From: Pelagomonas calceolata
Lineage: Eukaryota; Sar; Pelagophyceae; Pelagomonadales; Pelagomonadaceae
DNA: 64,000 bases
Reading direction: 5' to 3'
Assembly: GCA_918797485.1 (NCBI GenBank)
Contig: CAKKNE010000004.1
Coordinates: forward strand, 2,976,001 to 3,040,000
Shown piece by piece: positions 26,305 to 37,100 of the stretch; the first letter of the stretch is position 1; each line of letters begins with the position of its first letter. A program made the position numbers and the translations under genes. A model generated the notes under the pieces. That model was not told the origin of the DNA and did no database searches. It was given only the letters and a program-made list of their open reading frames with translations.

Positions 26305-27837
26305 CTAGCCATCCACGTTGAGGGTCACCGCCGCGAGGATGGCATACAGGGGCAGGTACACCCATCGGAAGAAGATGTCCACGTACTGGTCCTTGATCCA
26401 CATGTCCGCGCCCCACAGCGTCAGGCGGCCGAGGCGGCCCGCGGCGATCCGAACCTCCTTCAGGATCTTCGCCTGGGCCTCGTCGGAGACCTCGGGCGTC
26501 TCCGCGGCCTCCTCGACATCTTTCGTCTCCTGCGGCCTCTTGCGGAGGCTGTCCGTTGGGGACTGGATTTTCTTCTGGATCGCCTCTTTGGCGGCGCGCT
26601 TGTGTTCTATGGACTTGATGCCTATGCACAAATCAACCAGTGATCGGTTGTATCACTAAGCCCTGTCTCGGCGAGACACCCACACCGCCACGCCGTCGAG
26701 CAGGCGTCGCATCGATGGCGTGGAGGGTATGTTCATCCGTGGGCGGTGAAGCCGCGAACATTTGATATATGCAGTACTCTCTCTCTCTCTCTCTCTTTGA
26801 TTTATGCACTGCTCGATGCCGCACTCGGCCTCGGCCTTGTCTCTAGCCTTCTCGACGCGCGCCTCGATGCGGAAGAGCATGTTGACGAGCGCGTATTCGA
26901 ACACAGCAAATGCGCAGAACCACATCGACAGGTAGAGGAACGTTAACAACCTCACTCTATAGTCTACCTTCGGAAGCACGGCTAACACGCTATTATTGAA
27001 ATTGATGATCACGAGGAAGCAGACCACGGTGCCGCCGACGCGTGCCGGGGCCGCCGCACGCGAGATGTAGAACGACGAATAAGCGATCAGCACGAACAGG
27101 ATCGATGGGATGACGATGTAGAGCCGCCAGTACTTTGACTTGCGGTTCAGCTTCACCATGATCGTATCCTTACTGCCGTCGACGGCGTAGCTCCGCGAGA
27201 TACTTTTGAGGTCCCACTCCGGGTTTCCCGCCGGTAAATTGTACTGTGACTGCACGTCGGCCGGCATCGGCACGAGGCGCACTTCCGATTCATCATTCCG
27301 CAATTCAATCACAATGTCGCACTTCTGCTTGTCGTACGGCATCTTCTTGAAATCCATCGCGCACTTTGACGTGACGCGGCGCAGCGTCGTGTAGATCACA
27401 TGGCCGTCGCTTCGAATGGAGAATGTGTCGGCCCCGCGCGGGATGTCCGTCAAAACTTCGTTCGCGATGTAGGCCCGCGGGAGCCAGAGCTTCTCCTGCA
27501 CGACCGTGTCCGGCAGGTGAAAATGATCAACGCCGGCGCAGTCCTCGTCGAACGCGAGCCGGTAGTCGGTCCATGTGCCCCAGAAGGTCCCCGTGGTCTC
27601 CATGCGCTGCAGCCGCTGATCCACAGAGAGAAGGTACTTCAGGTCGTACGCAACCGAAGCTTCGTCGGGAGGGGCAGAAGCTTTCCCAGTAAAGGCAACA
27701 TTCGGTCGGTCCAGCTTTTGATAACCGATCGTCTCGAGATTTGCGACGAACTCGGCGGGGGTCTTGACGCATGTAAGGTTGGCCGCGGTCGCGCCGCAGA
27801 CGAGGCCCAAGGCCAGTAGGGTCGCAAATGACTTCAT
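26305..27837 (-). CDS. Cys-loop (pentameric ligand-gated) ion channel-like receptor
   Basis: 444 residues after splicing 26622-26819. Signal peptide MKSFATLLALGLVCGATAA; extracellular beta-sandwich with a WLPRAYIANE-type loop; a bona fide Cys-loop CAMDFKKMPYDKQKC (13 residues between the cysteines). TM1 is YWRLYIVIPSILFVLIAYS, TM2 spans VGGTVVCFLVIINFNNSVL, TM3 is FLYLSMWFCAFAVFEYAL, then a charged loop, and exon 2 supplies TM4 (FFRWVYLPLYAILAAVTL). Such receptors are rare outside animals and bacteria. The ligand and ion selectivity are not readable here. Without splicing the frame ends after TM3 and loses TM4. Confidence 0.87.
26622..26819 (-). other. Introner-type GC-AG intron in the Cys-loop receptor gene
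   Basis: 198 bp. Flanking 8-mers GCATCGAG (5') and GCATCAAG (3') look like a target-site duplication; inside them lie inverted repeats CAGTGCATAAATCAA and TTGATTTGTGCATAG. Splicing at G|GCATCGAG ... ATAG|GCATCAAG is in phase and restores ...AECG-IKSIEHKR. An alternative donor, GTACTGCATA at 26776, is also in phase and would retain a GA-repeat peptide. The intron contains a GA microsatellite (about 26774-26796) and an ACGCCATCGATGCGAC block. Confidence 0.65.
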
Positions 27838-28024
27838 CGCGTTCGCCGAGTTTCTCTGGCCTCACCAGAGCCACACAGATGTTTCACTGGTTTTGTCGCG
27901 CGGATAGACACAATCGAAGATTCCGCGACAATCGCGAGGCAGGCTACGCCTGTACCTCGTCGGCTGAACGCGTTGTGACTCCTGGCCGTCCAGGGCTCAC
28001 ATAACAGGGCGAAGACCGAAGCGA

Positions 28025-28047
28025 GCTAGCGGCTGTAAGACACTAGC
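28025..28047 (+). promoter_or_regulatory. GCTAG palindrome, copy 10
   Basis: GCTAGCGGCTG then TAAGACACTAGC, 23 bp. 187 bp upstream of the receptor ATG, and 16 bp before motif B. Confidence 0.65.
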
Positions 28048-28063
28048 AAGCGCTCCCGCGCAC

Positions 28064-28079
28064 GTCCTAGCACCGTAAC
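28064..28079 (+). promoter_or_regulatory. Companion motif B, copy 2
   Basis: GTCCTAGCACCGTAAC, 16 bp after palindrome copy 10. The same order and gap recur on the opposite strand at 63893-63947. The rest of 27838-28165 shows no gene. Confidence 0.55.
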
Positions 28080-28165
28080 AGAAAGTACCTCGCTACGGCG
28101 AGCTAAGAAACAAGAGACATCAATTCAACACCAAACTTACTCAGTGGAAGAAAATAGGTAATGAA

Positions 28166-31100
28166 TTAAGAGCCTTCGGCTCTGCGCAGCGTGCGCTCGA
28201 CCATGGCCTGGACGTTCGACGTGCGGTCGCGCGCCTGGCCGCGGCGCACGACGCGCCGCGGCCGGCCCGGCGACCTTTCTCTTGACGGCGAGCGTGTCCT
28301 AGGCTCCGGGACGTCCAAAGCCTGGATGAAGTCCGCCTTGTCCAGACAACCACTAACATCCACCCTGCGCTCGCGCGCCACGCGTTTCAACTGGGAGATG
28401 GACATGTGCCCTAAATCGTCAGCTTGGGCCACCGACCGGCGGTACATCTTCGCTCCGGGAGATTCGAGTTCATCATCAGCTCCGGACGACTCGCCTCCCG
28501 CTCTAGCGAAGGCGGCCGTCGCCCGGGCCGCGCCTCTCAACTTGGCGAGGTTCGCCGTCGCGCGCTCGCGGTTTCTGGAAGGACGCCCGCCCGAGACCAG
28601 ATTGCGCTCGGGCATCGGCGGGAGCTGGGCTCTTACCGTATGCCCGGCGGCCCGCAACCGTCGTAAGCCCCGTTGACCAGCTGTTTGTCTCAGCAATCCA
28701 GCGACCTCGTCCTCGCTCAAATTTTGTAAATCGGCGGGCGTCGACGGCCGCAAGGTCGGCGCGGGCCGCTCCTCGTCGTCCGTCGACACGGGGTGTACTG
28801 GCGGCAACCGTCCTCGACGATGGCGCTCGGCCCAAGTCCTCGCATGGGCCATCATCCTAGGAGGTAACGGCCCCGCCGGCTCGTCGCGCTTACGCGTGGC
28901 CGCGGCGAAGGCGTCCGCGGCCTCCTGGAGACCCCTTTCTCTGAGAGTGGCCTCGAGTTCCTCCGTCGTGAGCTGCGACGCGTCCGCGACGCGCGCCGCC
29001 TTGTTCGGGTGGAAGAGGTGGTGGTGCCACTTCATGTACATGATCAGTTTGCCAATGCCATACACTACCAAAAAGGCCGACGTGAACCCTATCAGCACGC
29101 AGACCACCAGAAACCCCCAGAAGCCCATGCCCCAGTACAGGTCCTCCGGCTCTTTTGTTGGAGATGCTGTTGTTGGCATATGTGTAGGTTTTGGTGAGAT
29201 GGAGGGCGCGGCCGTAGGATCAGCGGTAGGTGTCCCGGTGAACCAGTCCGGTGTGGGTATCGTGACCGTGACGTAGGCCACGTTTACAGTTTGCGGGTCC
29301 GCCGTGACTGTCATAGTGACTCCTAGATCTGTGGCAGCCTCCACAATAGCATCGTTAAACCCACCCTGATTAATGTGCTGCGTTAGATTGGTCGCGACGA
29401 GATCGTAGAGTTGCTGCACCGTCGACTCGTCGAACCCGTAGGCCTCCGCGACCACAATAATGTCGAAGGCCACGACCAGGTTGTTGGTCGACAGCCTTCG
29501 TCTTCGCGACGACGCTTGAGTCACGGAAGTGAGCGTGATCATGTCCGCTCTCGTATATTCCGAGCAGGCCGCGAGGCCCTCCTTCAGCACCATTTGTTTA
29601 TCTTCCGACGCGAGCACTTGGGCCGCGGTGTCGGAAGACGCCATGTCGACGCTCGACGAGATCTTGAGCGCTAGATCCGTCGTCGTCGGCGCTATTGTGG
29701 GAGCGTGCTTGGTTGTCGGTGCCGGGATTGGCACCCCGGAGGGTTTTGCCGTCGGCTGCGGGATGGGCACTTGTGAGGGTCTTGCCGTGGTAGGAACGGC
29801 CGATATCGTCGGCGCAGCTGACGGGTAGCGGTCGTAGACGCCGTCCTCGACGCAGAAGAAGTAGGACCCGGCACCGGAGAACTTGGGGCCGTCGTCGGTG
29901 GCCGACCGCAGCCTGACGACCGTCTCTCCGGAAAGGTCGAGGTAGTAGCAGCCGTCCTCGAGGCAGAAGTGGCCCTTTGACGCCAGGCCCCCATCATTTG
30001 TGGTTCTTGTGTAAAGGACCTCGCCTCTTACATAAGACGCACCGCTCACGACGGCCTCCTGCACCGTGTAGGCGACACCAGCTACCGACGCGTCGTATCT
30101 GTATAACGTGGACCGGTCGATCTCGCCGTCTTCATTAATACCTGCGTTGGTCGGAACGTCGAGGCGCGGCGACGGCGCGGCGGGGGCGCAGCTCGGACGA
30201 CGGCGCGTCGATGGCGTGGTATGGGAGACGGCGTCGGCGCGTCGAGACTGCGAGACGGCGTCGACCGCGCGTTGACGGCGTAGAGGGATCAGCCGAAGTC
30301 ACAAAGGGACGCCGCAAAAAACGGTCGCAGTTGTCCCAGCTCGGGAAGGCCGTCGGGACGTGCGTCGGTCGCGGCACGGGGACCTTCGACGGTACGGCCG
30401 TTGATGGCATAGGTGTCGGCAACTGTGAGGGTGCCGATGTCGGCACCGCGGTAGTAGGCACGGGCGTGGGGATGTAGGACGGCCTCGAGGAAGGTAATGA
30501 TGAGGGCGCCGCCGTGGGCACGGCCGTCGGCTGCTTCGATAAAGTAGGTTTAAACGTAGGGAAGCCGCCGAGGTCGCCGTTCGTCGAGGTAAGCTGCAAT
30601 GATTGGGGGCCCTTGGAGACGGCCGAGTTGCCCCGCACGTCGTCCAGGCGCCAGTGGGCCTCGCTGTCCAGCCCCGTCACTTCGACGTCGTAGGACCCGT
30701 CGGCAAGGCAGACCCAGTCCCGGAAGTCCACCGCCGCTTCCGTCAAGGTGCCAGACTTGACCAAAGTACTCGACTGGTGAACGGTCCACGCCGCCGCCGC
30801 TTCAGCCCAGAGGCGGAAGAGGTATTCGCCGCCAGGACACACGACCGAGGGATATAAGGTAGGCACCGCGGACGGTTGCGCCGTGGTAGGCATCGCCGAG
30901 GGTAACGGCGTGGGCATTGCCGAGGGCGCCACGTCGCTGTCGACGATGTAGACGTACACGTCCAAAGCAACGGCTTCGCCGACGAAGCCCCCTTCGCAGG
31001 TCGTAGAAGACAGTCGCAACAGGAAGACCTCGTTGATGTCCCCGTCGAAGGTTTGATCTTCCAACGCTTCCAGCGTCACTGTTTTAGTGACCTCACCACT

Positions 31101-34100
31101 GCCAAAAGCTAAAGTGCCGTTGGCCCATTTGAAATCGCCGGCTTCGGCGGCCAAACCGCCGGCCACGTAGTTCGAGTTCTCCCGTGGTAAATGTCGAGCC
31201 GTCGAGTCCATTGTCGAGTAATCGACATTACACGAGGTCGTGTTGTCGCCGATGCGCTCGATTACTATAGAAGTGGCGTTGCCCTCTCTCACAACTCGCG
31301 AGGAAGTGTCCTTGAACTGGATCGTCGCCTTCTGAGGTAAGGTACAAACGGACGTTCGAGATACGGGCTTCGTGCACACGAAGCCGCTTTCCACCGTACA
31401 ATTCGCCGAGCAGCCGTCGCCACTGATACGATTCCCATCATCACAATCCTCGGCGGTCAGGTAGATGCCGTCGCCGCAGACGACAACCAATGGCTTGACG
31501 GCCTCCATGACCTTGGGTTCTGCGGTCGTCGCGGCGGCGGCGGCGGCCTCGGCGGCCACCTGGGCGAGGTCGACGGGCATTGCAGAAGCGGGCACGCGGC
31601 CCTTTTCCACGACGCTGACAGCAATGGTCGCTGACTGAGCGAAGTTTAGGATTGGTACAAAGGCGTCGAAGGCGCCCTGGCCGGAGCAGCCCGTGAGGTC
31701 CTCGCCATCAAGGGTGTAGAGGCGCACGGTCCAGGCGCCCGGCGCCGTCGCCCAGGCCTCGACGCGACCATCACCAAGGACGCCCTGGAACAGACCCTCT
31801 CCTAGACCGTCCGTCAGAGCGGCCGCCACTTGGGCCGCCGTCGCGGTCGCCGAGATAGCAAGAGACGTGCCGTTGCCGCACGAGTTGTTGCCTTTGAGTG
31901 CGAGCCGGAACGAGCCATCCAAATCAGCTAAGGCCGTGCTCGAAGTCAGCTCGATAGTCTGCTCGGCGTAGGCGTAGCCGGTTCTATAAGAACCGGCGCA
32001 CGTCTCCGTAATTGTTGATGTTGTATTGTCGAAGTCGCCCGTCAATGATGAAAAATCAACACTTACCAGAGGCAAATCACCCACATTCTGCACGGCCTCG
32101 CCCTTCAAGATCGAAGAGGGAAACTCGACGCCGAAGCGGAGCTGGGTCGCTGCTAGTTGCTGAGTCTGGGAGAACGCCGCCGCCGTGTCATTGACCAACA
32201 GACCGCGGACCGTGACGCCTTCGTCTCGGACCGTATCCAAATCCTTCAGGGCCTGCTCGATGTCGGCCGCCGTAGCGAAGACGGCCAAGGGGGATGTGGT
32301 GGCGCCGCCAAAAGACAACGTGAAGGTGCCCTTGAAGCCCGAGGAGGTGGACGTGTCCAAATCTGTTGATTTCAGCCAGACTTCCTGCTTCTCTCCAGAA
32401 CCGGTAGTAGATGAGGCAATACCACATTCCGTGAAGTCGGAAGGCGGTGCCATTGTCGGCGCCGGCGTGTCGACGCACGACGTGCCGTCGCCATTCGCGA
32501 CACCACACGCATCGAGACAAGACGTGCCGTTGCCGCCCTCAACGCCACAAATATCCAAGGGCTTCGTGACGAGCATACCTAGAACAGGCACGCCCACATC
32601 CAACTGCCCGGCGTCGGCCTTCTCCTCTAGCGTACTCACGGCATTCATGAGCTCGTCGAAGTTCGAGGTGGACGAGTTCGTACTATTCGAGGTTTCCTGC
32701 AACCGTCTCCCTCCAGTAACGTTGCAGAAGGGTCCTCCGTAATTCCCCGTGCATACACACAATCCCGTGGCCGGCGCGCACATGCCGTAGTTGCACTCTT
32801 CTGAACCATCACATAAGTCGATCTCCTGGAGCTGCCACTCGACCTCCAACCCATCATCTTCCAGCAGGCGGCGCCCCTCCCGTAGCCTCCGTCTGTTGCC
32901 CGGCACGATGTTCGTCACCTTGATCCGAGCCGGGTCGATCATGAGCACCGACGCCAGATTCCGCACGAAGGGATCCTGCTTGACGATATTGCCACCATTC
33001 GGGTCGTAGTCCGCCGCGTAGTCCGGCGGCACGAGATCCGCAAATTCGTTGTCGATCGCCGCGGGATCAATCAAGTTATCGGCGAAGAACGCGTCGAAGT
33101 CGACGGCGATCGCTAATGAGACCTGCACGACCTGCAGAGCCTGCATTCTTACTTCTTCACTCCCTTTGAGGACCACGGCCGCTATCTTGGTTGTGGCGTG
33201 CTGGAACCCGAAGCCGTTCTCTCTAGCCAGAGTTACATCTGTGCGTCTTACTCCTCCATTGACCTTCCTGCCATTCACGTAGAAGAGCAACTTGCACGGT
33301 TGTAAAAACTTGACCGTGACGATAATCGCGAAGTCCGTATCGCCGACCGGGGCTCGCGAGCCCGTACCTAGCAACTGGAAGCCATAATCTCCTTCCGCGG
33401 AGAAGGCGGTCACATCGCCCGTATAGTCGATGTGATAAATACCACCGTTCGGCACGCTAAACACGTACGGCGACGGCCACCTTTCTAAAAACTGGGCCTT
33501 CTCCGAGTCGACGGGGTAGTTTGGTAATACTGCTACGACCGTATCGTCCTGGAAGTACGCTTCCGAGCACATGGTTTCTCTTCTGACGGTGGAGATCGCC
33601 GCGGGGGCGAACAAAACTTCGCTGCCCGACGTGATCTTGAGCGGGTTCGTGAACTTGAGGGTGACAAAGTCTTTGGTGCAGGTCTGCACTCTTCTATTCG
33701 CAGACACGTTGTGCAGCGGCTGGCAGGGGTCCTGCACGCACTCGCACACCGCATTAGCCTGGTCGCAGCCCCACTTCTTCTTCCAGCAGTCCGACGAATC
33801 CGAGCACGGCCGCGAGCCTGATCTAGGTGGTGGCAAGGGCGAAGCATCGGGGTCGGGGATCGACCAAGAGCACCTGCCCACGTCGAGGTCCAACGCTTGG
33901 CTATGTGTCGCATAGCCTCTTCGAGATGCATCATTGGCAGCGTCCAGTAGATAATCGTTGGCTCGAATGAACCACGGGCACTTGCTGAAGGCCGTGTCAT
34001 CATCATAATTTATGGAGTAGGCCTGGCAGTCCTCCAAAATGTCCTCCGGCCAGGTCCTGGCGACGTCGGCCTTGTACAGCACCGAGCCATCGCTCGTATC

Positions 34101-37100
34101 ATACAACGACCCGTCCTCGTCGAAGTGCGTGCACGCTCCAAAGTCCTGGTCCTTCTCGAGGCCCGACTTGCCGCCCGTGCCCGGCGAGAAGGCCATGCGC
34201 CCGTCGTCGGGCGTGTCGACCCAGGTTAATGATTTCGTATGCAGGGGGAAGCACTGCGCGTTGCCCAGCGCCAGGCACGCTTCTCCCGACCCATGGCCTA
34301 AGGCGGCCGCCTCGTTCCCGAAGGCGACGCCCTGCCTCTTCGAACCGGTTGGCACCTGGTTCTTGGTCCATGTCGTCACACACGAATCCTTCGGCGAGCT
34401 ATACGCGACGAATCGACAGTCGTAGACGTCAAGCTTCGCGTCCGGCAGCGCGACGCCATATTGGAGGCGCGCCCCCTGTTCGCCCCCGTAGCCGCCCCGC
34501 GCGATCCCGAGGTAGTCCCAGTCCCGGAAATAAGCAAATACTTCGTCGAAGGACATCTGCACTCCCGTCCAGTCGACGCAATCATCTGTGAACCCGGCCT
34601 TCTGGAGGTCGAGCAAGACGCCCACGAAGATCGAATCCTTGACCACCCACAGGTCCGCATGCAAGTCAAAGAAATCCATGCCGCCGTCCGCCTTGTGGGA
34701 GCCCATCTGCCAGGGCGTCGCGATCGGCGCCAAGCCAATACCGTTCTCCGCTCCAATGAAATTGCTCACTTCATCCGAGTCGACGGCGAGGCCTACACTA
34801 TTACGGTGGGCCCTTAAGTCGAGCGAGTTGCAGCCCCCGTCCTGGATCCGATACCCAATCCACGACCCGACGGCCACGTTGTCGTCGAATGCGCTGAACC
34901 CCGAACATTTGCGGCCGAAGATGGCGACGGCGGCCCACATGGCGCCCTGGGCGTAGTTCCTCTGGTAAGACAGTTGGCCATCATCATTACCAACGAGCCG
35001 CACGAGGTAGGCCCCCGGACACAACCCGATGGGGCAGCCCGAGCCGTTGTCCCGGTCGGACTCCGCCCCGCCCAAAAACACGTTGTCCTCTACCGTGTGC
35101 CCGCCCGCGAACGCGAAGTTCTCCCCGACGAAGACGTTCCACCGGAAGGTGAGCGTGCCCGTCAATGTAGAAGTTGAGGGCGGCGGGCCCTCGCCCAAAA
35201 AGTTCACCCACTCCTTCTTCGAGGCGCCGTCGAAGGGCGTGACCGCGTGCACGCCCACGAAGTCGACGTGCTCCTGCTCCTGACTATAAATCAGGCAGGG
35301 GATCGCGGCGACGCCGTCCCACGACGCCATGTCCTCCGGGACGCCCTCCTTGAAGCCCTTGCCGCACCTTTCGAAGCGCGCGCCGTGTTTTATCGTGATG
35401 TGGCCCGTTGGGAGTTGTTCTGTGCCCATCTCGTCATACATAGGCATGTACGCGGACCAGCCGGGCTTCGCGGCGACTCTAGCATCCAGCGCGCGGACGC
35501 TGGCGCCCCAGCCCGTCTGCCACGACGTTAATCCCGCGACGCGATCATATTTAGTCGTGTCCGCTCCCAGAATGCGCACGTTCCATCGTCGTAGCGTGAC
35601 CACGGCGCGCACGTCCACCGCTTTTGAGATGGAGGTGCCATTCTCAACACCGGCGTCAACCATCACGACTTCTCCCACATAATCTTGGGTGAGCGCGGTG
35701 TCAAGATACAGAGTCCGCCCGTCCTTTGATACGTCCCGTATGATATGCGACGCGTAGACCTTGGCCGGGCTCGACGCGTCGCCGTGGCCGGCGCCGCCGT
35801 GGTGCTTTGACGACGAGAGGAGCACCTCGTCGCCGACGTCCCAATCAATTGAATCACTTAAGTTGAGATGCTTCTGGCCCACGAACGCGTGGGCGCCCAG
35901 CTTTCGCCACGTCGCGACCGTCGGCCGGCCGTACATCGTTAAATTCCCGTTCAGGTCGAGGCGCTTGAAGTTGTACACCTTCGCCCACTCCCCATTGATC
36001 TTTTTTGTAGTAAGATACTTGTCCCCGTGCAGCGCGACGGTCGCCGTCGTCTCGTTGTTTATGGGGTGCGAGGCGTTGCCCATGACGATGCGGCCGCCGT
36101 CCACCGTGATGTAGTGCGCGTGGAGCGTGACGTCGCGCCCCGCGTCATATTCAAAAATCAGCGTGCCGCGCACCACCAAGCGGTTGACAACGGGCGTGTC
36201 CTGGTCGACCGTCACGGTCCAGTCGTCCCAGATGGTGCCCTCCCAGTAGTCGCTGGGCACGTCTATGCTCGGGTCGTTCGTCACGTTCCAGTTCGCGAAG
36301 TCCTGATCAGAATCGCCCGTGGTCCACTTGAAGCTGCGCGTGCCGCAGCTGCGGCACACGGGCAGCGTCATGGGGCAGCCCTCCGGCCCGCAGAGCGACG
36401 TCTCGATTTCTAACGTCGAGTTGCCGGCCATGAGGAAGGACATGGTACTGATGTTCGTCACATCATAAGGAATCAAGCCCACGGGGTACCACCAGTCCCA
36501 GGCGCCCTCGGTCTCGTTCGTCCAGGTCACGCCGTCGGGCTCGTAGCCCGGCGGCCCCTGGTTCCGGTCGAAGTGGAAGAGGCCGTGCCGCGCCTGGTCG
36601 AGCTTCGTGACGTTGAGCCAGCTGCTCTCGAACAGCAAAGCGTCCGCGCAATCCACTAGAACCAGCGGCTTTTGTAAAGCTCTGTAGACGTCGTCTGAGC
36701 CGCAGTTGTCCAGACCCTCGTCCGTCCCGCATTCGCCGTCGCCCTCGCAGAGCCCGCCGGTGGCAGTGTTGGCGCAGTTATACGAGGGAGTAGAGGACGG
36801 GCACTCGTCGGCGCCGACGGCCCGCGCCGCACAGTCGTCGACGAGGCCGGCGCACTTCTGTAGGACGGCGTTCCGCAGCTTGCCTCCGCTTGGCGTCGAG
36901 ACCCACTCCCAGTCCTGGTAGCCCGTCTCGTCCTTCTCCTCGCACCACCTCAATTCTATAGCCGACGCCTCGTCGTCACTCAACCTTTCGCCACTCACGT
37001 CGTGCTCGATGTCCCAGCAGTACATCGGGGCGATGATATTACTGATAGTCATGGTGCCGTTCGGCGCGCCGGGGTTCCAGGCCGTGCCCCAGCCGTCCCT

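Noticed and set aside
30135-30322. Giant protein ending at 30135 with an Arg-rich tail, and a separate gene starting at 30064
   Set aside because: A GT-AG intron joins both frames exactly in phase, and the downstream part supplies the missing membrane anchor with the same Pro/Thr modules.
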